Shown here one piece after another: positions 1 to 5,659 of a stretch of DNA of 7,276 nt. The DNA comes from CAZFNQ01 sp964652125 (GTDB lineage Bacteria > Patescibacteriota > Saccharimonadia > Saccharimonadales > JANWIN01). The notes beneath the pieces were generated by a model. The model made no database searches. It saw nothing but the letters and a program-made list of their open reading frames with translations, and was not told where the DNA came from. The stretch lies in assembly GCA_964652125.1 (NCBI GenBank), contig CAZZAE010000042.1, forward strand, positions 1 through 7,276. The letters run 5' to 3'. The translations under genes and the position numbers were made by a program. Positions within the stretch are counted from its first letter, which is position 1; every line of letters starts with the position of its first letter.

Positions 1-55
1 ACGATTAACCAAGATAAACTAGCGGACCCGAGGGCAGTACTCGGCAGCTCCACCA
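1..55 (+). ncRNA. ssrA: tmRNA 3' end (partial, cut by window edge)
   Basis: The 3' part of a transfer-messenger RNA, which rescues stalled ribosomes. Seen: acceptor strand CAGCTCC at 45-51, discriminator A52 and encoded CCA at 53-55; a 5-bp stem (28-32 with 40-44) closing a 7-nt loop at 33-39; GGAC just before the stem (24-27). The same layout, GGAC, T-stem, then CAGCTCCACCA, is found at the 3' end of E. coli tmRNA. The loop reads GGCAGTA instead of the usual TTCRANY of T-loops, which is odd. The 5' half, tag frame and pseudoknots lie outside the window, so a tRNA or a decayed copy is not excluded. An intrinsic terminator follows 10 nt downstream. Confidence 0.68.
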
Positions 56-65
56 ATTATGATTC

Positions 66-90
66 GACCTCTGTAAAAGGAGGTCTTTTT
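66..90 (+). terminator. Intrinsic terminator of the tmRNA gene (repeat copy 1)
   Basis: Stem GACCTC (66-71) pairs with GAGGTC (80-85), extendable by a T-G pair, loop TGTAAAAG, followed by five T (86-90). It begins 10 nt after the CCA end of the tmRNA. The same hairpin at the same distance from a GCTCCACCA sequence recurs at 1863 and 3090. Confidence 0.85.
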
Positions 91-92
91 AT

Positions 93-121
93 TTGCTTTA
101 TTAAAGGACTAAGCTTATGCT
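93..121 (+). promoter_or_regulatory. Promoter of the FAS1-like pilin gene
   Basis: TTGCTT (93-98), 17-nt spacer, TATGCT (116-121). The predicted start of transcription is within a few bases of the ATG at 131, so the mRNA would have almost no leader, and no ribosome binding site is visible. The TTTGCTTT...AGGAC string here recurs in the promoter at 1911, after repeat copy 2. Confidence 0.5.
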
Positions 122-130
122 TCAAATAAT

Positions 131-943
131 ATGAAAAAAATAAACAAAAATGAACATGGGTTTAGTTATATTGAAATAGTTTTGGTTTTGGTGGTGGTCG
201 GCGTAATAGGAGCGACAGGTTGGTATGTTTGGAATATCAAAAAGACTACAGATTATAGCTACAAAAATGCTGCGACAGCAGAAGATTTAATGAAATTATC
301 AGCTAAATCAAATGCAAAGAGTACTCCTCTATCACCACAAACCACAAGTACCCCAACTTCCTCTTCCGGTTCTAGTAGTCCAAAAACGAATAGCTCAAAC
401 GCTGTAGTTAAGCCCCAAACTCAGTCAAATCCCACACCAGCTCCAACTAGTACGGTAAATACAACTAATTGTTTACCGTCAAACCCAAGTGTTTATGCGA
501 CTTATTTCATAAACATGACTAACTCTCAGTACTTGCAATCTAACTCATACGTCCCAACAACGAAATTATTTGCAGCACTTCAATTTGCGGGACTTATAGA
601 TACCGTAAACACAAAACAATATGTCGTTCTAGCAATGAGCGATTCTCAATGGAATAGTTTCACGCCCTCTCAACTAAACTGGATGAATGCCAGTCCTGCG
701 AATATGCGGGCGGTGCTTGGCTGGCAAGTCGTAACAAGTTGTATTTCATGGGACGGAGTGAACCCTGTCAAAGACATGAGCATGGGAGCTCAAAAGATTG
801 TGAATACACTTAACGGGCAGGTTACTTATACCCACGGCACTCCAGGAAAATTCGGGGCCGGCAGTGTGGGTATCTGGGACTGGTTTACTAGCAATGGCTC
901 GGTTACAATTGCAGGATTTGTAAATACGAACGCTATTCCATAA
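131..943 (+). CDS. Prepilin-like surface protein with FAS1-like C-terminal domain
   Basis: 270 residues. The N-terminus is a type IV prepilin signal: short basic leader, G10|F11 cleavage context (GFSYIE), Glu15 at mature position 5, then a hydrophobic helix to about residue 35. Residues 60-112 are a flexible linker rich in Ser, Thr, Pro and Asn. Residues about 143-270 resemble a fasciclin (FAS1) adhesion domain: LFAALQFAGLIDTV, an F1-box-like VVLAMSDSQW (165-174), an H-box-like VLGWQVV (195-201), NTLNGQVTYT, and a terminal NTNAIP. Cys114 and Cys204 could form a disulfide. Likely displayed on the cell surface through pilus-type export and involved in attachment (inference). The ATG is supported by the promoter just upstream. 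The first codons nearly match those of the gene at 1023, so the two share a duplicated export leader. FAS1 assignment is by pattern only. Confidence 0.85.
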   Translation: MKKINKNEHGFSYIEIVLVLVVVGVIGATGWYVWNIKKTTDYSYKNAATAEDLMKLSAKSNAKSTPLSPQTTSTPTSSSGSSSPKTNSSNAVVKPQTQSNPTPAPTSTVNTTNCLPSNPSVYATYFINMTNSQYLQSNSYVPTTKLFAALQFAGLIDTVNTKQYVVLAMSDSQWNSFTPSQLNWMNASPANMRAVLGWQVVTSCISWDGVNPVKDMSMGAQKIVNTLNGQVTYTHGTPGKFGAGSVGIWDWFTSNGSVTIAGFVNTNAIP

Positions 944-1011
944 TAAATCCGGGAACAATAAATCTGGAAAAGGCGGGCTTTTGCTTGCTCTAGATATTAG
1001 TTAGGCATAAG
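944..1011 (+). promoter_or_regulatory. Spacer with weak promoter-like sequence
   Basis: The short gap between the two pilin-like genes. TCTGGAAAAGGCGGGCTTTTGC at about 963-984 resembles a decayed version of the repeated terminator (TCTGTAAAAGGAGGTCTTTT), but no good stem remains. TTGCTT or TTGCTC (981-990) with CATAAG (1006-1011) is a possible weak promoter close to the ATG at 1023. Co-transcription from 93-121 is equally possible. Confidence 0.25.
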
Positions 1012-1022
1012 CTTAAAACAAT

Positions 1023-1763
1023 ATGAAAAAAATAAACAACAAGGGCTTCTCGGTTATTGAAGCTTTCCTTATATTTATAATTATTGGATTCATTGTGTTT
1101 GTGGGCTGGTATGTTTGGAATAATGGGAATAAAACTAACGCTAGTAAGACGAGTACTGTAAACCCGTCTATACAGGGTGCGGCCACTAGTCCTGTCAAAG
1201 AAAAAGTTTATACAATACCCAATGGATATGTAATTTACGAGAACAAGGAACTTGGGTTCAAATTTGCGTACCCAAAAGAATACGGTTCCTTAAGTAAACA
1301 ACCTGACGAAAATAATGTACAAATTCTCAAAAGTCAGGAACCGACGAAACAATATGGGCCTGGGATTGGAGGAATATTCATGGTTTATTCATACCCAAGT
1401 ATAAATCAGGAGATTTCTGGGCGTAAATATGGGCCTATGATTCAGTTACAAAACGGGAAGTGGATTGTAACTGAAGCTAGCGAATTAGATGTTATTGAAA
1501 ATAAGGCGGGGGATGAATACAAGGATTTTGATAAACAAGTTGCTAAAAGTCAGTCCAATAATAACCTTACTGTATATACATTAAAAAGTGGAGATGAAGG
1601 AACGGAAAACGTAAGGCTCGTCTTTGTTTCTAAGGGCAGACTCCATGAATTATACATACCAAGCTTCTCTGACGGGACGTATGGTGGTGGTGAAGAAAAC
1701 AGTAAAGATAGTTACAGCCAGATGTTAAGAAATGTGACAGATAGCATATTATTGTCAGATTAG
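1023..1763 (+). CDS. Prepilin-like surface protein with PsbP/Mog1-like domain
   Basis: 246 residues. Prepilin-type N-terminus: G8|F9 (KGFSVIE), Glu13 at mature position 5, hydrophobic helix to about residue 33, with the same GWYVWN ending as the upstream gene. A short Thr/Ser/Asn linker (34-62) leads to one globular domain, about 66-243. It opens with YENKELGFKFAYPKEYG, the 'Y-N-E-GF-F-YP' start common to PsbP/Mog1-like extracellular domains in CPR surface proteins, and ends in an amphipathic helix (SQMLRNVTDSIL). Role unknown; probably an exported, pilus-associated or membrane-tethered protein. It lies 79 bp after the FAS1-like gene and is followed by the degenerate terminator of repeat copy 2. 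The leader identity with the neighbour suggests duplication of the export signal with a different C-terminal domain attached. Confidence 0.85.
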   Translation: MKKINNKGFSVIEAFLIFIIIGFIVFVGWYVWNNGNKTNASKTSTVNPSIQGAATSPVKEKVYTIPNGYVIYENKELGFKFAYPKEYGSLSKQPDENNVQILKSQEPTKQYGPGIGGIFMVYSYPSINQEISGRKYGPMIQLQNGKWIVTEASELDVIENKAGDEYKDFDKQVAKSQSNNNLTVYTLKSGDEGTENVRLVFVSKGRLHELYIPSFSDGTYGGGEENSKDSYSQMLRNVTDSILLSD

Positions 1764-1853
1764 TTACAAATTCAAACCAAACAATAAACCACTCTTCCAT
1801 CTAGCCAGTTCCTCAAGTATTTGGTGCTAACTTTTATCCACTAGCTCCACCAC
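1764..1853 (-). pseudogene. Decayed copy of the antisense small ORF (see 2961-3080)
   Basis: Read on the minus strand from GTG at 1853, this frame gives VVELVDKS, a TAG stop, then HQILEELARWKSGLLFGLNL and TAA. It aligns codon by codon with the intact frame at 2961-3080: K/R, D/E, I/L and F/L exchanges, a shared EE..RW core, and one whole-codon insertion before LL. Preserved frame across an indel argues that the shared sequence was once coding. The internal stop and the loss of homology after about residue 30 argue that this copy is dead. It abuts the stop of the plus-strand gene ending at 1763. Confidence 0.45.
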
Positions 1854-1890
1854 AAGCACTTTGGCCTCTGAAAAGCAGGTCTTTTTGTTT
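1809..1890 (+). repeat. ssrA-3'-end-like repeat, copy 2
   Basis: Matches copy 3 (3036-3118) without gaps over 62 nt (1809-1870 against 3036-3097), 48 of 62 identical by hand count, then continues into the terminator. Shared blocks: TTCCTCAA, AACTTTT, GCTCCACCA (1844-1852) and AAGCACTTTG. GCTCCACCA and CCTCTG are 21 nt apart in all three copies, including the real tmRNA end at 47-73. Confidence 0.8.
1863..1890 (+). terminator. Weakened intrinsic terminator (repeat copy 2)
   Basis: GGCCT (1863-1867) pairs with AGGTC (1877-1881), one G-T pair, followed by TTTTTGTTT. The stem is shorter than in copies 1 and 3 because AGAGG has become GCAGG. It is placed to end the transcript of the gene finishing at 1763. 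Confidence 0.55.
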
Positions 1891-1910
1891 GATACAAGTA
1901 CTTTGCTAAT

Positions 1911-1938
1911 TTGCTTTTCGAGGACCTTGCGATATAGT
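1911..1938 (+). promoter_or_regulatory. Promoter of the anchored surface protein gene
   Basis: TTGCTT (1911-1916), 16-nt spacer, TATAGT (1933-1938). Predicted transcription start near 1945, leaving a leader of about 17 nt with no clear Shine-Dalgarno sequence before the ATG at 1962. It shares TTTGCTTT...AGGAC with the promoter at 93-121, in the same position relative to the upstream repeat. Confidence 0.55.
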
Positions 1939-1961
1939 TAGAAACGAAAGTTAGCGTCCCC

Positions 1962-2921
1962 ATGCGCTCCAATAAAAAAATACAAAAACTATTTTCTGCT
2001 CTCGTTCTTATCAGCATCACTGTTTTGTTGATTCAGCTTCATCATGTAAACGCCCAAAACACTACTATTAATGTTAGCTTTGACTGGGTTGATGGTGCTT
2101 CTTCGTGCTCTGGAACTGCAAATGGTCAAACACAGGCATATTACAGCGGAGTCGCAGGTGATAGTGCCACACTTCACGTTACCAATGCCTCTTCTACTTA
2201 CAGTATGACTATTGATATTACTGAAAGTGGACAAAGTGCGTATTCAACAACATTGTCACCAGGCAGTTCGGTGAGTCCAGTGTTTCCCATTAACTCAGAA
2301 ATTACGATACAGGGTAATGGAACAGTATGTACTTCAGGACATGGTGGGCCAGGATCTTTCTACGTCGAAGCCGCATCCGGCAACATGAGCTGCAGCATTC
2401 AGAATAATCAAACTTGGACAGTCTCTTTCAATTACTCTAATATCCTGGGTTATGCGACCGCTTATAAAGATGGAACGTATGTATATCAATTTAACAAATC
2501 GAGTGTTGGTGCGATAAACACCCCGTTACAGTTTGCAGCACAATCAACACCTGCTACATATTATCTTTATTACAGTTCAAATAACTCGGGACGTTTAATA
2601 GGTCAAGCAAGTTGCCCAGCAAAAGTAACGACTAGTTCACCGACCAGCAGTACAAAACCTACTAGCACAACCTCTAATTCGCCAACAAATGCAGCGCCTT
2701 CTGCCACCCCTTCAACTTCACAAACCTCTAACACAGGCACCGACCCAACATCCAGTAATAAAACAGGAGTTAGTCATCTAACGAACAACAAGCCAGGTAG
2801 TAAAAAAACTACTCGTCTTTCACCCTGGACTTCGCTCATTATATTACCCGTAGGAGTAGCTTTCGTTGTTTTTTGGAAGTTCTTCCCGCAACTGAAAACC
2901 AAGTTAGTTAAGATTAAATAA
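1962..2921 (+). CDS. Secreted protein with C-terminal membrane anchor
   Basis: 319 residues. Basic N-terminus, hydrophobic stretch 9-26 and a likely signal peptidase site VNA31|Q32. Residues 32-220 form an extracellular, beta-rich-looking region with four cysteines (49, 123, 144, 218), enough for two disulfides. Residues 222-285 are a Ser/Thr/Pro linker. Residues 288-307 form a transmembrane helix (WTSLIILPVGVAFVVFW) and a basic tail (KTKLVKIK) ends the protein. This is the layout of a wall-spanning surface protein; the tail resembles a sortase sorting signal, but no LPXTG is present. I recognise no family for the ectodomain. It is bracketed by repeat copies 2 and 3 and has its own promoter and terminator, so it looks like a self-contained unit. 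A role in contact with other cells is inference. Confidence 0.85.
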   Translation: MRSNKKIQKLFSALVLISITVLLIQLHHVNAQNTTINVSFDWVDGASSCSGTANGQTQAYYSGVAGDSATLHVTNASSTYSMTIDITESGQSAYSTTLSPGSSVSPVFPINSEITIQGNGTVCTSGHGGPGSFYVEAASGNMSCSIQNNQTWTVSFNYSNILGYATAYKDGTYVYQFNKSSVGAINTPLQFAAQSTPATYYLYYSSNNSGRLIGQASCPAKVTTSSPTSSTKPTSTTSNSPTNAAPSATPSTSQTSNTGTDPTSSNKTGVSHLTNNKPGSKKTTRLSPWTSLIILPVGVAFVVFWKFFPQLKTKLVKIK

Positions 2922-2933
2922 ACACTTGTGTTT
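2920..2933. terminator. Small hairpin after the surface protein gene
   Basis: AAACAC (2920-2925) and GTGTTT (2928-2933) are perfectly complementary around a 2-nt loop, overlapping the stop codon at 2919-2921. On the minus strand the hairpin is followed by ATTTAATC, on the plus strand by GTTG, so it is at best a weak terminator, perhaps for leftward transcripts. Confidence 0.3.
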
Positions 2934-2938
2934 GTTGA

Positions 2939-2982
2939 GGCGTATACCATGAGGGAACCCCTAACCTCTTATGCCGTTCTTC
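2939..2982. repeat. GGYGTATACC repeat, copy A
   Basis: Resembles 6332-6379: both start GG(C/T)GTATACC, continue with T.AGGG.AC and AACC blocks, and end GTTCTTC, with about a 4-nt length difference. This copy covers the 3' end of the antisense ORF at 2961-3080; the other covers the end of an open minus frame at 6343. Nature unknown. Confidence 0.45.
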
Positions 2983-3080
2983 TTATCTTTGAACTCAATA
3001 TAATCATCCCAGAGTAAATTCCTCCATCTCTCTATTTCCTCAAAGATGAGGGGTGAACTTTTTTCAAGGTGCTCCACCAT
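2961..3080 (-). CDS. Small antisense ORF inside repeat copy 3
   Basis: A 39-residue frame, ATG at 3080 to TAG at 2961, starting MVEHLEKSSPLIFEEIERW and ending DKKNGIRG. It is highly charged and probably helical, with an aromatic core (F13, W19, W24, Y27, F30), and matches no family I know. The start codon lies on the complement of the CTCCACCAT sequence, within the ssrA-like repeat. A decayed paralogue at 1764-1853 preserves the frame with conservative changes and a one-codon indel, which is the main reason to think it is coding. It starts 67 nt after the stop of the CYTH gene and could be read as a last cistron of that operon. No ribosome binding site is clear. It may also be a remnant of a longer gene. 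Confidence 0.4.
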   Translation of the reverse strand: MVEHLEKSSPLIFEEIERWRNLLWDDYIEFKDKKNGIRG

Positions 3081-3118
3081 AAGCACTTTGACCTCTGTAA
3101 AAAGAGGTCTTTTGTTTT
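3036..3118 (+). repeat. ssrA-3'-end-like repeat, copy 3
   Basis: GCTCCACCA at 3071-3079, AAGCACTTTG at 3081-3090, terminator stem from 3090. Ungapped match to copy 2 from 3036 to 3097. Here GTGCT (3069-3073) and AGCAC (3081-3085) are complementary, so the CCA-like part can itself fold. Interpreted as a duplicated attachment-site-like end, with the tmRNA 3' end at 47-90 as the parental copy. Confidence 0.8.
3090..3118 (+). terminator. Strong intrinsic terminator (repeat copy 3)
   Basis: GACCTCT (3090-3096) and AGAGGTC (3103-3109), a perfect 7-bp stem with loop GTAAAA, followed by TTTTGTTTT. It ends plus-strand transcripts from the surface-protein gene before they run into the converging minus-strand operon. 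Read on the minus strand it lacks a T-run. Confidence 0.85.
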
Positions 3119-3147
3119 ACTTATGATTTCTTGTGTGACACGAAATG

Positions 3148-3675
3148 CTAAAATACCAGATCATCAATACTATCTAAATCTATACCAGCAATTTCATAAA
3201 CGTACGAAGTTGGTTTGCTAGTCATTTCATGCTTATCTAGGCCGAGACTTTTTATGTATTGTTTTACTTTTTCTACTGACGATCCTTCAATTTCAACGTA
3301 AGGTTTAATGAGTGGCCACTCGTCAATCGTCACTTCTATCTCGTTGTTGGAGAATTCAGTACGATAATTTTCTTGATAGTTCTTTGCTATCAAACCTGCG
3401 TTAGTGAGTATATTATTTGTTGCTTCGAAGTCAGAAACTTCAATCTCGATTTCTTCCATGCCGTCAATTTTGTCAGCATTGGATTTTTTATAAGTTAGGG
3501 TGGTTTTTTTGCCATTGGTTCTTAGCCTAATCCATGTATCTTTACCTAGTTCGTAAACTCGTCGCTTGAACATAAAACGAGGCACTTGATTAAACCCCAG
3601 ACTTACAAGTTTCTTGTGTAGAGCATTGGTATTCACATCAAGAATTTTAATTTCGTATTCAATGTTTTTTGACAT
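3148..3675 (-). CDS. CYTH-domain protein (CyaB / thiamine-triphosphatase-like)
   Basis: 175 residues, the usual size of a single CYTH domain. Signature ExExK at E6, E8, K10 (EYEIK), then R38/R39, the RLR strand (R50, R52), K63/K64, the acidic strand EEIEIEV (74-80), YRTEF (104-108), and DEWPLIKPYVEIEG (118-131), where alternating Glu residues normally bind metal. CYTH enzymes fold into a tunnel that binds triphosphates with Mg2+ or Mn2+; known members are class IV adenylate cyclases, thiamine triphosphatases and inorganic triphosphatases. All the main charged residues are present, so it is probably active, but cyclase and phosphatase cannot be separated from sequence. It is the fourth gene of the operon, 2 nt after the stop of the previous gene and with no Shine-Dalgarno, so translation is probably coupled. 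Confidence 0.88.
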   Translation of the reverse strand: MSKNIEYEIKILDVNTNALHKKLVSLGFNQVPRFMFKRRVYELGKDTWIRLRTNGKKTTLTYKKSNADKIDGMEEIEIEVSDFEATNNILTNAGLIAKNYQENYRTEFSNNEIEVTIDEWPLIKPYVEIEGSSVEKVKQYIKSLGLDKHEMTSKPTSYVYEIAGIDLDSIDDLVF

Positions 3676-3677
3676 AT

Positions 3678-5075
3678 TTATATAATAGTACCTTTTACTG
3701 CGGTAAATCCAGGATTACGAAAGATCCACTTAATTCTTTGGGGTGGTAAAGTGGTTTTAGAAAAGTCGATTGAACGTAGCTGTCCTATTTTCAACGTCAA
3801 GACTTCATCGCTTGGTATAGTACCATTGGCAATAGACGTAAGATATTCTTCCAGCAAAATGTGAAACCTAAGTAAGTCGTCTCTATGTTTATTTGAGGGG
3901 TTAAATAATTCATGGTGTGTATCAATAAATAAACATATATAGTCAGGGCTAAAGGGATCTAATTCGCCTATGATTTGGTTTCTGTTATTTCTTTGCTTGA
4001 TGCTACCATGTTTTCGACGTTGTTCTTCAAGCTCAGTCAGGTAGTTACTGAAGACAAAACCAAGGCTTTGCCATTCCATCGAACCTTCACGATACTGCTT
4101 GATAGTACGATATGCATTCATGTGTTTCGGCTCTAGTAAGCCTTCTACGAATAGCTTATCCATATGTTTTTCTATGTATGGAGTCCTAACGTTTGGAGTA
4201 AAACCTGATGGCATCGAGTGATAATAACGTACTCCAAAAGCAATACTGGCAACCATTTCACCCTCTCTTTTAAAAATGTCGGTAGATTCTGGATTGCCAA
4301 CTGACATAAATAACTCAGAATATCTATCGAGTAAACCACTTCGATCCAGCATATCAAATAGCCAGATGTGATCCATATTATCGTGTACGGCAAGTGATAT
4401 CTTTGAACCCACAAAGCCGTTGACGTTTAAGATTCGCTCATTTTTAATATGTTCAGTGATTGGGATAACACCATCCGCCGCCAAGCTTCTTGCTTGCCTA
4501 ATTTGATCTAGTTTTGATGGATCAATAGCCATCTCAAATCCAGTTTGTCTGATTCTCTCTAGGCTTCTGGTAGCCTTGCCATTGAACTGATGCCGATCTG
4601 CTTCTTCAATGCTCCTTTGATTAACTTCAACAGCAGTTGATATTTGCTCTTCGCTTGTCATCAGTGCCTCGTGCAGGCTAGTGTGTAAATCAGAGAATTG
4701 AGTATCATTAATTAGTAAAACTAGCTCTTCGTCAATTGTATTTGCGTAAAGTTTTCTAAACTTCTCATGGGCTTCTTCTTTCTCCTCAGTCAACACGCAC
4801 TCAACAATTCTGTCTTCAAATTGATTGTTAACGTCATCAACCGTGTGCATTGGTGCATATAGAGGAGCTAACGCTTGATCTAATTCACTAAGACCAGGCT
4901 GCATAAGCCAACTTCTAATATGGCAAGCTGCGAAATAGCGTCGTTCCAAATCATAAAGTCGCTCAAAGCTATCTAAATTAAGATTCTCGCCGAGCTCGGG
5001 ATCTTTAGAAAAAAGATCACCTAGCATGGGATGCATTACATCAGGGTGTTCTGGATTATGGGAAGCACTATTCAT
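3678..5075 (-). CDS. Large protein of unknown function, mostly helical
   Basis: 465 residues that I do not recognise. Soluble: no signal peptide or membrane helix. The N-terminal 200 residues look alpha-helical and charged. The middle has a distinctive block: HDNMDHIWLFDML (231-243), then SVGNPESTDIFKREGEM (258-274) and FGVRYY (280-285). A second His/Asp cluster is IDTHHELF (384-391), followed by HRDDLLRFH (397-405). Clustered His and Asp could bind a metal, as in HD-type or di-iron enzymes, but this is a guess. The ATG at 5075 overlaps the stop of the kinase gene by 8 nt, which favours it over later Met14 or Met17. Its place between a nucleotide-kinase-like and a CYTH gene suggests a role in nucleotide or triphosphate chemistry. 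Confidence 0.85.
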   Translation of the reverse strand: MNSASHNPEHPDVMHPMLGDLFSKDPELGENLNLDSFERLYDLERRYFAACHIRSWLMQPGLSELDQALAPLYAPMHTVDDVNNQFEDRIVECVLTEEKEEAHEKFRKLYANTIDEELVLLINDTQFSDLHTSLHEALMTSEEQISTAVEVNQRSIEEADRHQFNGKATRSLERIRQTGFEMAIDPSKLDQIRQARSLAADGVIPITEHIKNERILNVNGFVGSKISLAVHDNMDHIWLFDMLDRSGLLDRYSELFMSVGNPESTDIFKREGEMVASIAFGVRYYHSMPSGFTPNVRTPYIEKHMDKLFVEGLLEPKHMNAYRTIKQYREGSMEWQSLGFVFSNYLTELEEQRRKHGSIKQRNNRNQIIGELDPFSPDYICLFIDTHHELFNPSNKHRDDLLRFHILLEEYLTSIANGTIPSDEVLTLKIGQLRSIDFSKTTLPPQRIKWIFRNPGFTAVKGTII

Positions 5076-5658
5076 GATTGATTTTGCTGAATATTAATTC
5101 TACGCAGTCGTCCGCAGAGATTTGACCGATAAAATTACTAATAACTAAGTCAGCCAATTCAAATACTTTGCCAACATTTGCCTCATCATCAGAAACACCC
5201 GAGTTTTCTCGGTCAAATGCTTCTTGAAACTCTTCATAGGGTAAAATGTCACGTGATCCATCGGCACGATTTACAAGTCGTCTGTAGCTAGCATGTAAGT
5301 CCACTTTCCCATGATCACCGACAGCAACTATAAAGCCATTGAACTTCTGCTTGAAGGTTAAAGCTTCAACTGGTGCATATATACCAGAAAGGACAACATC
5401 AGCTGAGCTAGCTTTTGAAATTGCTCGTAGAAGCCAATAATCACCACCGTGTAGTTGTCTCATTTCATTGGCAATCAGGTTTTGATTCTTTCTATTTATT
5501 GCGAGTTGTCGACTTTGAATTTCTGTTCTGACGTCGTCACTTAAAGAAATGTGTTGAAAACCACGGTTAGTAAGAGCCAAAGCTAGGGTGTCTTTACCTG
5601 AGACGGCATTACCCACAACGCCCACCAGGCTACTGGTAACTTTCTCAGGAGCGGCCAT
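5068..5658 (-). CDS. P-loop nucleotide-kinase-like protein (dNMP/dephospho-CoA kinase-type)
   Basis: 196 residues. Walker A GNAVSGKDT (16-24) sits in the first beta-alpha unit, followed by FQHISLSDDVRTEI (34-47), the strand and helix typical of small nucleotide kinases. Other family-like blocks: IANEMRQLHGGDYWLLRAI (62-80), VVLSGIYAPVEALTFKQKF (88-106), an Arg-bearing lid (R126, R127, R131, R136), EEFQEAFDRENSG (142-154), and VGKVFELADLVISN (162-175). The pattern is closest to the archaeal/CPR AAA_18 or dephospho-CoA-kinase-like group that phosphorylates a small nucleotide-like substrate with ATP; the actual substrate is unknown. It starts one base after the stop of the Gre-like gene (TAG-C-ATG), with purine-rich GAAGAAGA upstream as a possible ribosome binding site, and overlaps the next gene by 8 nt. 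Confidence 0.85.
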   Translation of the reverse strand: MAAPEKVTSSLVGVVGNAVSGKDTLALALTNRGFQHISLSDDVRTEIQSRQLAINRKNQNLIANEMRQLHGGDYWLLRAISKASSADVVLSGIYAPVEALTFKQKFNGFIVAVGDHGKVDLHASYRRLVNRADGSRDILPYEEFQEAFDRENSGVSDDEANVGKVFELADLVISNFIGQISADDCVELIFSKINHE

Positions 5659-5659
5659 G

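Noticed and set aside
746..958. Minus-strand open frame of 70 codons
   Set aside because: It lies antisense to the FAS1-like coding region, has no promoter or recognisable domain, and its protein has unnatural composition.
1989..2234. Minus-strand open frame of 81 codons
   Set aside because: Shadow of the signal-peptide-bearing gene on the plus strand; product is unlike any protein family.
46..3118. CRISPR array
   Set aside because: Only three copies, spaced more than 1 kb apart and containing genes between them; the repeat is a gene end with terminator.
3046..3123. Plus-strand short ORF starting ATGAGGGGTGAA through the terminator
   Set aside because: It translates across the CCA-like sequence and the terminator stem and has no conservation in copy 2, where no ATG exists.
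4172..4414. Minus-strand open frame of 80 codons in another phase
   Set aside because: Fully inside the 465-residue gene on the same strand, in a different frame; the longer gene fits the operon spacing.
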